This document shows positions 44,701 through 56,568 of a stretch of 64,000 nucleotides of DNA, piece after piece. The notes beneath the pieces are model-generated. The model was not told where the DNA came from and ran no database searches. It worked only from the letters and a program-made list of their open reading frames with translations. This stretch comes from Aegilops tauschii subsp. strangulata. Lineage: Eukaryota; Streptophyta; Magnoliopsida; Poales; Poaceae. How positions within the stretch are numbered: the stretch's first letter is position 1; the number at the start of each line of letters is the position of its first letter. Position numbers and translations under genes: made by a program. The stretch lies in contig NC_053037.3 in assembly GCF_002575655.3 (NCBI RefSeq), forward strand, positions 451,639,793 through 451,703,792. The letters run 5' to 3'.

Positions 44701-47700
44701 AACTTCATAAAAGGGCCGTGAATTCCGTTGAACCGGCGATGCCCCGTTACTTTGCGCTGGTCTGAGCAGCCGATCATGTGGAGTAGAGAGGATCATCCGC
44801 CCCGGGTTGATAATCTGGGTCATCTGGCATTGGTGGTGGCGCCTCAGGTTGGAGGTTATAAGTTCACTAAGGTACTCATGGATGGGGGGAGTAGTATCAA
44901 TATCCTTTATTATGAAACCTTCCGTCGCATGGGGTTAATAGATAAAAATCTTAGACCGTCCAATACGGTCATCCATGGTGTGGTGCCCGGTAAATCGGCA
45001 TATCCTGTTGGTAAGATAGCTCTGGAGGTGGCTTTTGGAGATGAGCATGACTCGAGATCAAAGACATTGACTTTTGAAGTAGTGAAAATCAAGAGCACGT
45101 ATCATGCCTTGTTTGGACGGCCGGCTTATGCTAAGTTCATGGCGAGGCCCTGTTATGTCTATCTGCAGCTCAAGATGCCGGGCCATAAGGGGACCATCAC
45201 GGTCCATGGGAGCCGCAAGATCGCTTTAGAATGTGAAGAAGGTGATGCGCCTTATGCTGTGTTGGTTTGCGCAACAGAGGAGTTGAAGTTCTATAAGGAC
45301 AATGTTGATCCGGCGGATATGACTTCTTTGCAAAAGCCAACTACAGAGCATGATCCGGCCTTGAAGTTTAAATCGGCTGATGAGACTAAGCTTGTAGATT
45401 TCGTTCCTGGCGATTCATCCAAGCAATTTAGCATCAGCGCTAACTTGAATCCGAAATAGGAAGGCGCGCTCATCGAGTTCATCCGTGAGAATCGGTACAT
45501 CTTTGCGTGGAAACCTTCTGACATGCCAGGTGTACCGAGAGAACTCGCTGAGCACACTCTCAATGTCGATCCCAAGTATCGCCCGTTCAATGAAGAAAGA
45601 CGCAAGGCTATTGGTGAGGAGGTAGCCAGGCTCTTGGCGGCTGGATTCATCGTTGAAGTATTTCATCCTGAATGGTTGGCTAATCCGGTGCTGGTACTTA
45701 AGAAGAACATCACTTGGTGTATGTGTGTGGACTACACAGATCTCAACAAGGACTGTCCAGCAGACCCTTTTGCCCTCCCTCGTATTGATCAAATCATTGA
45801 TGCTACGGCGGGTTGCGAGCGTTTGAGTTTTCTGGATGCGTATTCTGGTTACCATCAGATCAAAATGGCAGTTAAGGACCAGGAGAAGACAGCGTTTATA
45901 ACTCCTTTTGGAGCCTTCTGCATTGTATCTATGCCTTTTGGGCTTAAGAGTGCCCAGGCGACTTATCAGCGCTGTGTGCAGAATTGTCTTCATGATCAGA
46001 TCGGCCGCAATGTTCATGCTTATGTGGATGATATTGTGGTGAAATCCAGGAAGAAGGAGGCATTGATAGATGACTTGAAGGAGACCTTTGATAACCTCCG
46101 GGTTTATAAAATGATGCTTAATCGGGCCAAGTGTGTCTTTGGTGTACCAGCAGGCAAACTCTTGGGCTTTTTGGTGCCTAACAGGGGTATTGAAGCTAAT
46201 CCGGAGAAAATCAAGGCTATAACTTCGTTGGCTAAACCGAAGTATATCAATGATGTTCAATGCCTGGCAGGCCGGATTGCCGGCTTGAGCCGGTTTATCA
46301 GTCGCCTTGGTGAGAAGGCCATCCCTTTGTATCAGATGCTGAAGAAAAACTGATGACTTCGTTTGGAGTGACGCCGCCAATGAAGCATTTGAGGACTTAA
46401 AGCGGTAGCTGGCTAATCCGCCGGTTCTTGTTGCTCCTCTTGATAAAGAGCCATTGTTGCTATATGTGGCAGCTAACGCCCGGGCTGCTAGCGTGGCTAC
46501 TCTGGTGGAGCGCACGGAAAGGAGTATCCGGTTCAATGGCCGGTTTATTATATCAGTGAGGTACTTATTGAGTCCAAGCAGAGGTACCCACATTGGCAGA
46601 AGCTGGTGTATGGAGTTTTTATGGCAAGCCGGAAGCTTAAGCAATATTTTCAAGGTCATCCCATCACTGTGGTCAGCTCTGCTCCTTTGGGGGATATAAT
46701 CCAAAACAGAGAAGCAACTGGCCGGATTGCTAAGTGGGCTATTGAGCTTGGGCCTCACAGGTTAAAATATATACCCCGGACGGCGATCAAATCTCAGGCA
46801 CTTGTGGATTTCATCAATGACTGGATAGAATTACAGGTGCCAGAAGAGAAGCCGGATCATACTTATTGGACTATTCATTTTGATGGTTCCAGGCAATTGG
46901 AGGGCTCGGGGGCTGGAGTCGTATTAACTTCCCCACGAGGTGATAAGTTTTGTTATGTTCTCTGTTTAATGTTCCCTTGCACTAACAATGCAGCTGAGTA
47001 TGAGGCTTTACTCCATGGTCTACGGATGGCTAAAGAGATGAATCTAAGCCGAGTTAAGTGCTTCGGTGACTCGGACCTGGTGGCTCAACAAGTGTCTGGT
47101 ACTTGGGATTCCAAGGACCCACTCATGGCAGCATATCGTCGAGAGGTGGATATTGTTGCAGGTCACTTTAAAGGTTATCAGGTCGATCATGTAGACCGGC
47201 GGACGCTTTAAGCCGCTTGGGTTCCCAACGTAAACCGGTTCCACCCAATGTCTTCCTGGATGTGCTGCATAATCCATCCGTCAAGCTCCCTGGCGAAGAG
47301 GATTTGGCTGTTCCTGATCCGGAGGCTCAGTTGGTGGCGGCTCTTCATGTTATCCCGGATTGGACAGTTCCATATTTGGCGTATATGAACCGGGGCGAGT
47401 TACCAGAGGATGAAACTTCGGCTAGGCAGATAATCCGGCGGTCCAAGTCCATGACTATTATCAATGGAGAGTTACATCATTGCAGTGTGACAGGGGCATT
47501 TCAACGTTGTGTATCTCCTGAAGAAGGCCGTGAAATTTTGCGTGAGATCCACGAAGGAGATTGTGGTCACCACGCCGGTTCAAAATCTCTGGTGGCCAAG
47601 GCGTTTCGTCACGGTTTCTATTGGCTGACGGCTCATGCTGATGCTGAGGACTTGGTCAAAAAGTCTGATGGATGTCAAAAATTCTCACGACGCGCTCATA

Positions 47701-48620
47701 TACCGGCTCAAGAGTTGAGGATGATTCCAATCACTTGGCCGTTTGTGACTTGGGGGCTAGATATGGTTGGGCCCTTTAAGAGATCCAAGGATAAGAAGAC
47801 CCACCCTCTGGTGGCGGTTGATAAGTTCACTAAGTGGGTGGAGGCAGAACCAGTCAGTAAGTGTGATGCAGCTACGACGGTTCAATTCATCAAGAAGGTG
47901 ATTTTCCGGTTTGGCTTTCCACACAACATTATAACTGATAATGGTACCAATCTGTCCAAAGGTGCTATGAAGGAGTTCTGTCAACATGAGCACATCCGGC
48001 TTGACGTATCATCAGTAGCGCACCCCCAGTCTAATGGTCAAGCAGAGAGAGCCAATCAAGAGACCTTAAGTGGCATCAAGCCCCGGCTTATGGTTCCTTT
48101 GCAACGGACGCCGGGTTGTTGGGTGGAGGAGTTACCTTCTGTGTTATGGAGCATCAATACCACGCCCAACAGATCCTCGGGTTACACACCTTTTTTCATG
48201 GTTTATGGAGCGGAGGCGGTTCTCCCTAGTGACATCCGTCATGACTCGCCTCGTGTGGCGGCGTATGTTGAAGCTGACAATGAGAAGGCACAACAGGAAG
48301 CACTTGACCTGTTGGACGAGGAGCGTGACATTGCAGCAGCCCGTTCGGTGATTTATCAGTAAGATCTGCGTCGTTATCACAGCCACCGGGTTAGAACCAG
48401 AACTTTTCAAGAAGGCGATCTGGTGCTCCGACTCATCCAGGATCAAACCGACATGCACAAGTTATCCCCGCCTTGGGAAGGACATTTTGTGGTCAGCAAG
48501 AATCTGCATAATGGGTCATATTACCTTATTGATGTTCGAGAGCGCAAAGACTCATGTAAATCGGAGGAGGAGACCCACCGGCCGTGGAATATCGCTCATC
48601 TTCGGCCTTACTATACCTGA
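44701..48620 (+). pseudogene. Tat-lineage pol: protease, RT, RNase H, archaeal-type RNase H, integrase (broken)
   Basis: Protease with the MDGGSSINILY active site near 44880. RT from about 45520, catalytic box YVDDIVVKS at about 46021. A stop at 45457-45459 lies between them. A +1 shift in an A-run at 46345 breaks RT from RNase H, and a second shift follows near 46520. Archaeal-type RNase H at 46860-47210 (HFDGSRQLEGSGAG, AEYEALLHGL, DSDLVAQQ). Integrase at 47550-48360 with the zinc region ending DGCQKF, and the catalytic residues Asp of WGLDMVGPF, Asp of ITDNGT and Glu of NGQAERAN all present. A stop at 48360-48362 precedes the C-terminal tail, which ends at 48620. The integrase core is the best preserved part. 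Confidence 0.9.
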
Positions 48621-49949
48621 GCCATAGGCTCAGCTTATGTACATAGTTACGTAAATGTATATATTATGGTCAATATAATAAACCGGAGCCTCGGTTAAAG
48701 CGGGGTATCTATTGTTTTTCTTATATCAGGTGTGGTTACATGGGGGCTTCTGTTCATAAAGCGTCATCCGGTTTACACCTTGATTCAGCTTATAAAGCTT
48801 TATATAAAAATCACTTGGGGGATTGGTTGTATTTGGACCATAGCTACACCTCTTGATCGGCGCAAAGCCACCAGAAAAATCACTTGGGGGCTTGGTCGTA
48901 TTCGAACCATAGTCACACCTCTTGATCGGCTCAAAGCCAAATTACTTCGGGGCCAAAGAGAGTGTTGCAATTGAACAACTCAAACATAGGCACCCACTGA
49001 GCACAGCTCAAAATATTGCTTAGGGATTCTTTGCTATCGCAATGAACAAATAATCTACACTTGTAATAGGCTATCAAGCCACGGCTTGGAAGCCTGGTGT
49101 ATACACCTAAAACCCCGGGTTAGCCTGCCTTTTTAAGTAAGTCACTCCGTCCAGGTAAACCTGGTATGACCCGCCGAACTTCGACAAGTCAATCTGATAA
49201 GACCCTGAACTTGTCAAAGTTAAAAAATGACGATTGGTTAAGGATTGAGGACCATCTTAAAAGGCTTTATGAAATGGTTTAACTCAGTGGCCTGGCAGCC
49301 CATGAAAAGCCTCGAATTTGGGGCCTGGTAGCCATTGAAAAGCCTCAACTACAAGTTTTTTTCGTATGCTTTTATTTGCCAAGATTTTTTCTCTTTTGAT
49401 GACATTTATAATGTTCTGATAAACCGGCGTTCATTAAACCCGGCTTGACTTTCAACTACAAGTTGTCAGTATATGATCAGTCATAATCCGGAGATTATTA
49501 GCCCGGTCTGGTTTTGACTATAAATTACCAGAATTGAATATGAATAAACCGGTGTTTCTCATAACCCGGAGCGGTTTTATCATAAACCGGCACAATATGA
49601 CAGACGATTAAGGTTATAACCCTCATTACAACAGTTGGTCAGCCAACATTATGACTCAAGGTCATAGGTATCAGTTATTTCCATATTTGATTATCTTTTT
49701 AAAGCCTTGGTTATAAACCATGGCTATATGTCTGGGCATCATGACCCGTCCGGCGGTAAACCGCCAGGACACTTTCAATTTCTTATATGCACGAGCAGCT
49801 ACGGATTATGAATATCATATATCTTAAGCATGGCGAGTTAACAAGTATCAGGCAAAATAAATATGCACGAAGGCATAATAGACCAAGCGTTTGAACAAGC
49901 CTATTACAAGGCGTTTCAGTGCCCAAACGAATAATTGTTTTTCAGCAAG
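48621..49949 (+). other. Spacer between pol and the antisense ORF of the Tat-lineage element
   Basis: Non-coding. A 69-bp tandem pair starts at 48811 and 48880 (tcacttgggg...cacctcttgatcgg). Many cttgggggctt blocks resemble polypurine tracts. No ORF of note. Confidence 0.7.
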
Positions 49950-51812
49950 TGTTGCGGCTCGCAGAAGGCTAGCCCGATCTCCGGATCACGATTCGTCACC
50001 AGCTTGACCTGACGGCTGCGGATCATCTTGCACCGGTTCATCCTCTTCGTCTCTACCCAGCGGCTGGAAGTTAATAGTTGCCCAGTCGATCCCAGTTAGG
50101 GCTTGGAACACATCTTCGTCGCTTATAAGGGTGGACGGTTCAATGTTAGGGGCATAAGTGTGCTTACGAATTGGCGGGATAAGATTTTGAACCGCAGGAG
50201 TTGGTGCGGCAACCCGTTTGTTGTTGACGTCATAACTTGCCTGATAATGGGAAAGATCAGCTTCTTCAGCTAATTGGCAAGCCAGTGGACGTACTTCCCG
50301 GTTTATGGCTCGGAGGTCCTCATTGCCAAATTCTGATCCGTCTTATTTTAAGCTCGGACAGCCTTTGCTGACATCTTCCGGATCAAGATCGGGCACCCAT
50401 GCTTTTGCCCGGGTTAGCGCGGTAAGAGCACCAGCTCTTGCAGCAGATCTCTTTAACTCTTCTACCCGGGCGGGCAGCATTGACCGCCTTTCTAAGGTCT
50501 CTTTGATTAAAGTTGGGGGCGGCTTGTTGTGAGAAGCGGTGCAGATAATCCGTTGCGCACCGGTATATAACTACTCTATAAGAGTATAGGCAGCCTTCAG
50601 CTTCTTCTGTACATCAGAGCCCAGATGACTAATGCGAGTTCCTGCATCATTACAAACATCAGTGAACCGGTAATGTATGGGATGATATGTTGAAAACTTA
50701 AAGCAAGGATGTTCACCAAACACAGCAGCCGTCATGGCATGTATCTGCCGCTTTACGCCAGTCAGCTCATCTACTACCGGTTTAAGAGCTGCTTCTGCGT
50801 CCTCGGCTCTTTTTTGCAAAGCGGATTTTTCAGTATCCCAATCCGCCCGCTCCTTGTTGAAACTCTCCTTTAGCTTTTCCATAGCGGCTAAAGCGCTGGT
50901 CAGCTCATCCTTGGCCTTGGAGGTTTCGGCTTGCTAGGACTTGATGTTTTCTTGCAGATCGGCGGTTTGAGATTCCTTTTTGCTCAGCTCAGCCTATAAG
51001 AAACAGACATATTATGAATTGACGGTACATATTTGAAGTACCAAGCACATAACAAGTTATGCACCTGATACTTGGGGGCTAATGCATATTTGCTTGTTCT
51101 CGGAAATTTCTACAAGTCCCAAGCACAATACAAGTATTACTCTTGGCACTTGGGGGCTAATGTATGTTTGCTCAAATACTGATATGGAAATTCTTTTAAA
51201 GTCCCGGTTCATCTTTATAAAGTTAAACCGGCCCTTGGGGGCTACACTAGTGAAAGATACAATATTGCAATTCTAAAATACCGGTTCATCTTAAAGAGAT
51301 AACCCGGTCCCTGGAGGCTAAGCATATAAAGTTAAGTTATTATTAAGTCCCGGTTTGGATTGATATCATAAACCGTCACTTGGGGGCTACTGGAGTTGAT
51401 ATTTGGAATTAAAAAGAGAAACAGTTATGTAGAGTTGAGCATTAGTTACCTCGTATCGCTCTTTCATCAAGTTTACCAAACCGGCTTCATAGTCGCGGCT
51501 GGTGTACAGACGGTTCAAGAAGCCAGAGTGAATGTCTTGAGCATTGAGATGGGCAGAGCTTGACAAATCGGCATTCCATTTGCCTTTGCCGATAGCAGAA
51601 AGCTCATCCTTGGCAGTATGCTTTGATAAAGCGATAGGATTGCCAGGAGTGGTGTGGCCAATGCCAGTAATCATAATATCATCTTCTTCACCATCAGCGG
51701 CCTTCACGGGAGTCGATGGTTTGTCAGTGGCTTCAGCTGGATTTGCCGGTTTATCAGTGTCGCGGACTGGATTAGTCGGTTCATCGGACTGGCCCATTGG
51801 ATCAATTTCCAC
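49950..51812 (-). pseudogene. Antisense ORF of the Tat-lineage element, spliced, coiled coil
   Basis: Minus strand. Upstream exon about 51451-51812 or longer, starting at or before MEIDPMGQSDEPTNP and ending LVNLMKERYE. A GT donor reads at 51449/51448. A 456-bp intron (50994-51449) ends TTATAG. The downstream exon, from 50993, continues in phase (AELSKKESQTADLQEN), has a TAG near 50935, then a Lys/Glu-rich coiled coil (EKLKESFNKERADW) and an acidic C-terminal part. Comparable antisense or extra ORFs of unknown role are known in Tat-lineage elements. The donor, acceptor and phase agreement are seen directly; function is unknown. Confidence 0.65.
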
Positions 51813-52436
51813 TTGATCAGCAACAAAGTCATGATCCTGCGGTGGCGGGTCATTAAGTATGGCGTCAGCGTTTTCCGGATCTGGAGTCTTCTCCGGTTCA
51901 ACAGCTGTATTGTCGTCAGCCAGTTTATTTAACCGGGCTTTCTTACTGGGTCTGGGTTTAGCACTGACAAGAACAGATTAAAAGATCAGTACAGTATGCA
52001 AAAATGACACGTCAAGGATAAAATCAAGTGCATAGCTCACCCAGGAACTATCTTGAGGGGTGGGAGTTGTGTGGCTGTTGACTCGCCATAAGATGAGTGA
52101 GGTGTTCCCTGATAATTCGAATCAGATGGATTAAGAGGCTGTCGGAAACAACCCGCCTTGGGGCAAGAAGTGTCAAGAGTATAAGAGACCTCTGATCGGT
52201 GTTTCCGAACAGGAGTGTTCGGTAAACCGGCGGAGGTAACTACCTGGCTGTCGGTGTACAAAAGAAGGAGCGCACCTTTGTACCCCTTTACCTATGCACG
52301 GACAGTCGGAGCCGCGCCCACGGCCACACCAAGCAGAGAAGGGGAGGTGAACCGAGGTAAAACCGAAGCCCGAGGCAGCCAGAGCAACACCAAGGCCAAG
52401 ACCACAAAGAGCAGAGGGACGAAGCACGTTCCCCCG

Positions 52437-52790
52437 GCAAGACCCTTGCCGGGGCAGCCTCAGCGGCCCCGGCAAGACCCTTGTCGGGGCGGCCCGTCAA
52501 AACACCAACAGAGCGAGCCACCCTTGAGCCCACGTCCCCAACACCATCAGCCACGTTGGGCCAGGGCTCGGGAGGCACCTCTGTGGTGGCATGCAGATCT
52601 TTGTGAAGACAAGGAATATTCAAGATCAGATGAGGATTAGAAGGCGGCGATCCTCGGCAAGACCCTTGCCGAGGGGAACCATAAGACCCCCCAGCCAGAT
52701 CCTTGCCGGGGACGACAGCGCACCACGGCAAGGCCCTTGCTGGGCCACCCGGCAAGGCCCTCGCCAAGGGCGCCAGCAGGGCCACTGCCA
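52437..52790. repeat. Cluster of GGCAAGACCCTTGCC-type palindromes in the LTR
   Basis: At least six units, for example at 52437, 52471, 52658, 52730 and 52752, most of the form CGGCAAG(A/G)CCCTTGCCG(G/A). Each folds on itself and pairs with its neighbours. As in the gag-only family, the array lies in U3 upstream of the TATA box. Confidence 0.8.
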
Positions 52791-53177
52791 GGCCCGTACC
52801 AACCAAGTCTCCGCCGCCGTTCGCATGCAGCTGCCAGCTCAACCAGCTGAGCAAGCACCTGCGTGGCAACATGCAGCTCCCAGGCCAACTCATCAAGCGC
52901 CTGCGTGGCGGCATGCAGATCTTCGTGAAGGCTCCACCACCGCTCCACCTCAGCTGCCTGCCTGCCTACATGGCGCTGCACGCATCGCTGGCCAGGGCGC
53001 GTGTCGAAGCGAGGAGGAGCGGCGACGGACGGGACGGGCCTTGCCCCCGTCCCCGATAAAGCTAGGGGACACCTCAGCAGCGCATTAAATGCGTATTGTC
53101 CTGTAATACGAGCGATAAGCTCACAATACTGTACGCCTTTCCACCTCCTGTATGCCACTGTGGCAGCCCCTTTCGAC

Positions 53178-53184
53178 TATAAAA
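53178..53184 (+). promoter_or_regulatory. TATA box of the deleted gypsy LTR
   Basis: TATAAAA in cgactataaaaggagg, about 260 bp before the LTR end, a normal place for the U3/R boundary. Confidence 0.65.
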
Positions 53185-53438
53185 GGAGGCCCATGGCATA
53201 CTGGAGAAGGATTCGGCTCTTTGGGACCACGCACCCCACCATAGCTAGCTCGAGAGCTCAAGAACTCTCTGAAATACACCCACCAAAGCAGGACTAGGGT
53301 TTTACCATATTCGCGGCCCGAACCTGGGCAAACGATCCTTGTGCTGATTACTAATCCTGCTCTTCTCGCAACCCTGCGCCCCGGCAACCGTAGTAGGGAT
53401 TCTTGTGATCCCATAGGTGTCGTTCCACACCGACATCT

Positions 53439-53459
53439 TTGGCGCGCCAGGTAGGGGGC
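53439..53459 (+). other. Primer binding site of the deleted gypsy element
   Basis: TTGGCGCGCCAGGTAGGGGG, 3 nt after the LTR end at 53435, matches a PBS class common in grass gypsy elements. Confidence 0.75.
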
Positions 53460-53511
53460 GCAATTGTGAGAAAATCTGGTCTGGTAGTTAGTCTAGCAGT
53501 TCTTCGTTGCC

Positions 53512-53595
53512 ATGGCTCCCAAGAAGGAGACGGCTAGGAGAAAAGAGTGCCGCCCGCGAACGCGAAGGACGCCCGCACGGCGACAGAAAAGCTAA
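53512..53595 (+). pseudogene. Remnant of gag start, 27 codons
   Basis: First ATG after the PBS, MAPKKETARRKE..., basic, stopped by TAA at 53593-53595. It is the expected place for gag, but nothing of the gag domain follows. The stretch 53600-54104 shows no gene. Confidence 0.45.
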
Positions 53596-54104
53596 GTCAT
53601 TCAGAGCCTTGAGTTATTTCCTCTTATATATAAGGTTATCGTCCTCGGAGATCCTGCCTATGTATGAAAAACCTGCACGCAAAGGGGCCCTCCCGCAATT
53701 GGCAACGCCTTTGTTCTGTTTCGAGTCCGCTCAACAGCTCAAGCGGCCGCGTCGAGGGTGGCGGGGTAGCCTTCCGCACTTGGCAACGCTCTCCATTCTG
53801 ACTCGAGTCAAGCTCGACAGTTCGGGCGGCCGCGCTAAGGGCGATAAGGTGGTTCGCCTGGCAGCAAGCACACCCGGCAGGCCAATGGGGATCCGTCCCC
53901 AAGATGCCGCCCTGGGTTTACGCGCCGGCGAACCTACCCAGTTAACGTAGGGTGGACATACAAAGGAAAATCGAACAGGAAAATAACATGCATAACATTA
54001 AAAGTACTGCAGAAGTTATATTACATCACTTGTTGCCGCAGTTCTAACTAAAGATAAAAATCGTCTTGGTTGTGAACTTGCAGCAACAAAAAGAAATGGG
54101 GTGC

Positions 54105-56568
54105 CTAATCCCGGCGCTGGCCCTCCACCCTCAGAATTCCGCCGACACGGCTGATGATGGGCTTGATGCGCTCCCTGAGCGGCGCGAGGTCAGTATCCTC
54201 CGGCAAGCTCTCCAGTGCAGCGTCGAAGTCGAGGTCGGGGTACCAGTATGCCACCTTGATGAGAACCTTGGTCATGGCGCCCTGGCAAAGCCTCCGGGCC
54301 TCGTCGGCTAGCGAGGCCGCCTGGTTGGCGTGAAGCTGCTCCAGAGCCCCGAGAACACACTCGAAGAACAAGGTCAGCTTGGCGTTGGTGGTCCCGCTGC
54401 GCTCTGGGGCGTACCTCATGCTTGGCATCCCCATGGTAGCCAGCTGCGCGGTGATCCTGCCGGCGACGTCCTTGAGGCGGCCGATCCAGCGGTTCACGCC
54501 CTCCTTGAAATCCTTATGCTCGGTGGCCTCGTTCTTCTGTAGTTGCTTCTCGGTCTCCAGCTCCTTGGCTAGGGCCCCCTCCCGGGCTTTGGCCTCCGTG
54601 AGCATCCCCTCGACGCCCTCCAGCTTCAGCGTGAGGTCCTTGATGGACTTGTTGGCCTCGAAGAGCTCCCCGGCCTTGCCGATGGCCGCGCCCTACGCCT
54701 CCGTCAGGGTGCTGTTGAGCGTGTCCTTCTCCTGGGACAGCTTCAGGGCCTGCTCCTTCAGCTCGTCCCGCTCCACCTCCAGCTCCTTCACCTTGCCCGC
54801 GTGAACTAGAGCTTGGGCATCGAGCGCCTCCTTGTGCCTCTGCTCCAGCTCTTGGGTCTGCTGCAAGACAAGCTTCTCAACTTCCCTGTCCTTGGCGTGG
54901 AGTCTGGCGTCGAGGTCCGCCTCGTGCTTGGCAAGGTCCTCCTCCTGGGAATTCAGTACGGCCTCGTGCTGGGTCCGAGCGGCTTCGGCGGCGGTGGCCA
55001 AGTTCTTCGCCGTCTCTTGGGCCTTCTCGACATCGGCCAGTTTCATGGTGAGCTCCATGTCGCGCTTGGCCAGCTCGCCCTGGGCGGTCCTCAGCTCCTT
55101 GTGAGCCTGGCGGAACTAGTCTTGCGTCTCGGCGACGCGCTTCTTGAGGTCTGCCTCCGCTTTCTCCGCTACCGCCATCCTAGACTTAGCCTTGTCCAGG
55201 CGGGCGCGGTGGAGCGCCTGGAGTTTCCGGAAGCTGGTGCCCATGGCATGGAGGAGCCGCTCTTCCTGGGAGCTCTCGCCACCAGCGTTCGGCTTGTCAA
55301 CGATCTCAAGCCTGGCAGCGGCAAGCACCTCGTCGTCAAAAACCTCCCCCTCGATGGGGGCCCTGGTGCTCAACGCGCCTGGGAGGTGGACGAAGAGATC
55401 GTCGCTCACCTTCAGGTACTTGCCGGAGCCAGAGGCGGCGGAGGAGGAAGATTGGTCATCGACCACCTCCTCCTCGGCAGCAGCCCTGTTGATCCCTCCG
55501 GCAGGCTCCTTGCCAGCCTCCTCGGCAGTAAGTAGCCTTGCCGGGCTCCCCGGCAGGCCCTTCGGCGGCGTCCTCCGCAGCGCCACTGGCGTTTTCCTTG
55601 GCGGCGATCTTCTCGGCCTCTGCCACGGCGTCCTTGGCCACGTCCTCGATGACGGTGTCCAGGTCCTCCCGGTCCGCTGAGAGAGGATCTGGATATCAAG
55701 AAGAGGATGGGGCAGAGCCAAGATCAAAGATTCAAAAAGAAGAGAAAAAGCAGGGACGAAGGGCGGACGACTTACCAGTGCCAGGCTGGGAAGCAGAAGT
55801 CCCCTCCCCGCCAACATCTGGCACCGAGGCAAAGCCGCCGGCGCCCAAGTTCTCCTCCTCCTCCTCTGTGTGCGTGGGCTCGGTGTTTGGCGCCCTTGCC
55901 GGGGACGCCCCTCGGGGCGGCATGTTGGGAGTAGCCCTCTGCGGCTCCTGCTGCTGCTGCTCTCCTCCTGCATACCTAGCAAGGTCAACACCAAAGTGTC
56001 GTGCCCCTGACACATGTCGACAAGGGGAGAGTGATGAACTTACGCCGGGGGCTGTGCCGGGGGCTGCTGTCCGGGCTGCTCAACACCACCAGTGGCGCCC
56101 TCGAAGTACCAGCCGGGGGCTGGCCACCCGCCGAGACCTTGGCCCTCTTCACTCTCTGGGCCAGCGTCTCCACGTCCCTGCAAAGACGAAGACAAGTCAA
56201 GACAAGCGACACAGATTGGGGAGGCAGAGATGGCGGGAAGAAGCCAGATACTCACTCGTCGTCCACCTCCTCCTCTGCTATCTTCCTCTTCCTCCTCGGG
56301 CTGAGGGATCCGAAGTCGAAAGTGATCCCCGCTTCGGCATCTGCCGGAGGAGGGGAGGAGGGCGGAGTCTGAGTGCGCTTGGACGGAGAAGAAGCAGATG
56401 CCTTCTACCTCGCTGCCGCGGCCTTCACCACCTTCTTCACCGCCGCGGCCCTCGTCTAACGCGCAAACTCCTCCGAGGACTTTGGCCGCCGCGCGGCCCT
56501 GATGGGCCGCACCGGCTCGCCGGAAGTGGCCCACCGCAGGACTCGCCCTTTCCCCATGGCCGGAGGGT
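54105..56568 (-). pseudogene. Antisense coiled-coil ORF of the deleted gypsy element (gypsy-type transposon protein)
   Basis: Minus strand. The upstream exon comes from the right of the Sabrina-like insert (63921-64000) and continues at 56568 with PPAMGKGRVLRWATSG. It has stops at about 56457 and 56406 and ends at a GTGAGT donor near 56257. The downstream exon(s), about 55680 to 54105, read in one frame: SGKYLKVSDDLFVHLPG, a long coiled coil at 55150-54620 (Glu/Lys/Ala heptads) with in-frame stops near 55117 and 54694, and the conserved end VAYWYPDLDFDAALESLPED, finishing ISRVGGILRVEGQRRD. This end is typical of grass proteins labelled putative gypsy-type transposon. Function unknown. Confidence 0.72.

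Larger units (their letters stand above)
41595..52248 (+). mobile_element. Tat-lineage Ty3/gypsy retrotransposon with antisense ORF, 3' end missing
   Basis: Order: 5' LTR (41595-42119), PBS (about 42121), gag, protease, RT, RNase H, archaeal-type RNase H, integrase (to 48620), spacer, antisense ORF (about 49950-51812). It is interrupted at 52249 by another gypsy. The second RNase H between RT and integrase marks the Tat lineage. Candidate TSD at the left is cggct (41590-41594). I associate the short aaaccggc-rich LTR with the Triticeae Fatima group, with low certainty. Confidence 0.9.
52249..53435 (+). repeat. 5' LTR of the deleted gypsy element
   Basis: 1187 bp with matched ends TGTCGG...CCGACA. 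GC-rich, with the palindrome cluster at 52437-52790 and a TATA box at 53178-53184. Confidence 0.88.
52249..56568 (+). mobile_element. Internally deleted gypsy element with antisense coiled-coil ORF, left segment
   Basis: 5' LTR (52249-53435), PBS, a short gag start, then directly the antisense ORF that normally follows pol. No pol motif lies between, so it is a non-autonomous derivative. It resumes after the Sabrina-like insert at 63921-64000. It sits in the Tat-lineage element (candidate TSD ctggc, 52244-52248). Confidence 0.8.

Noticed and set aside
45415..46758. 447-aa minus-strand ORF opposite the Tat RT
   Set aside because: The plus strand carries all RT motifs including YVDD; the antisense frame is open by codon mirror effect.
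54813..55535. 240-aa plus-strand ORF
   Set aside because: Leu/Gly-rich shadow of the antisense coiled-coil ORF, whose heptads and conserved end are on the minus strand.
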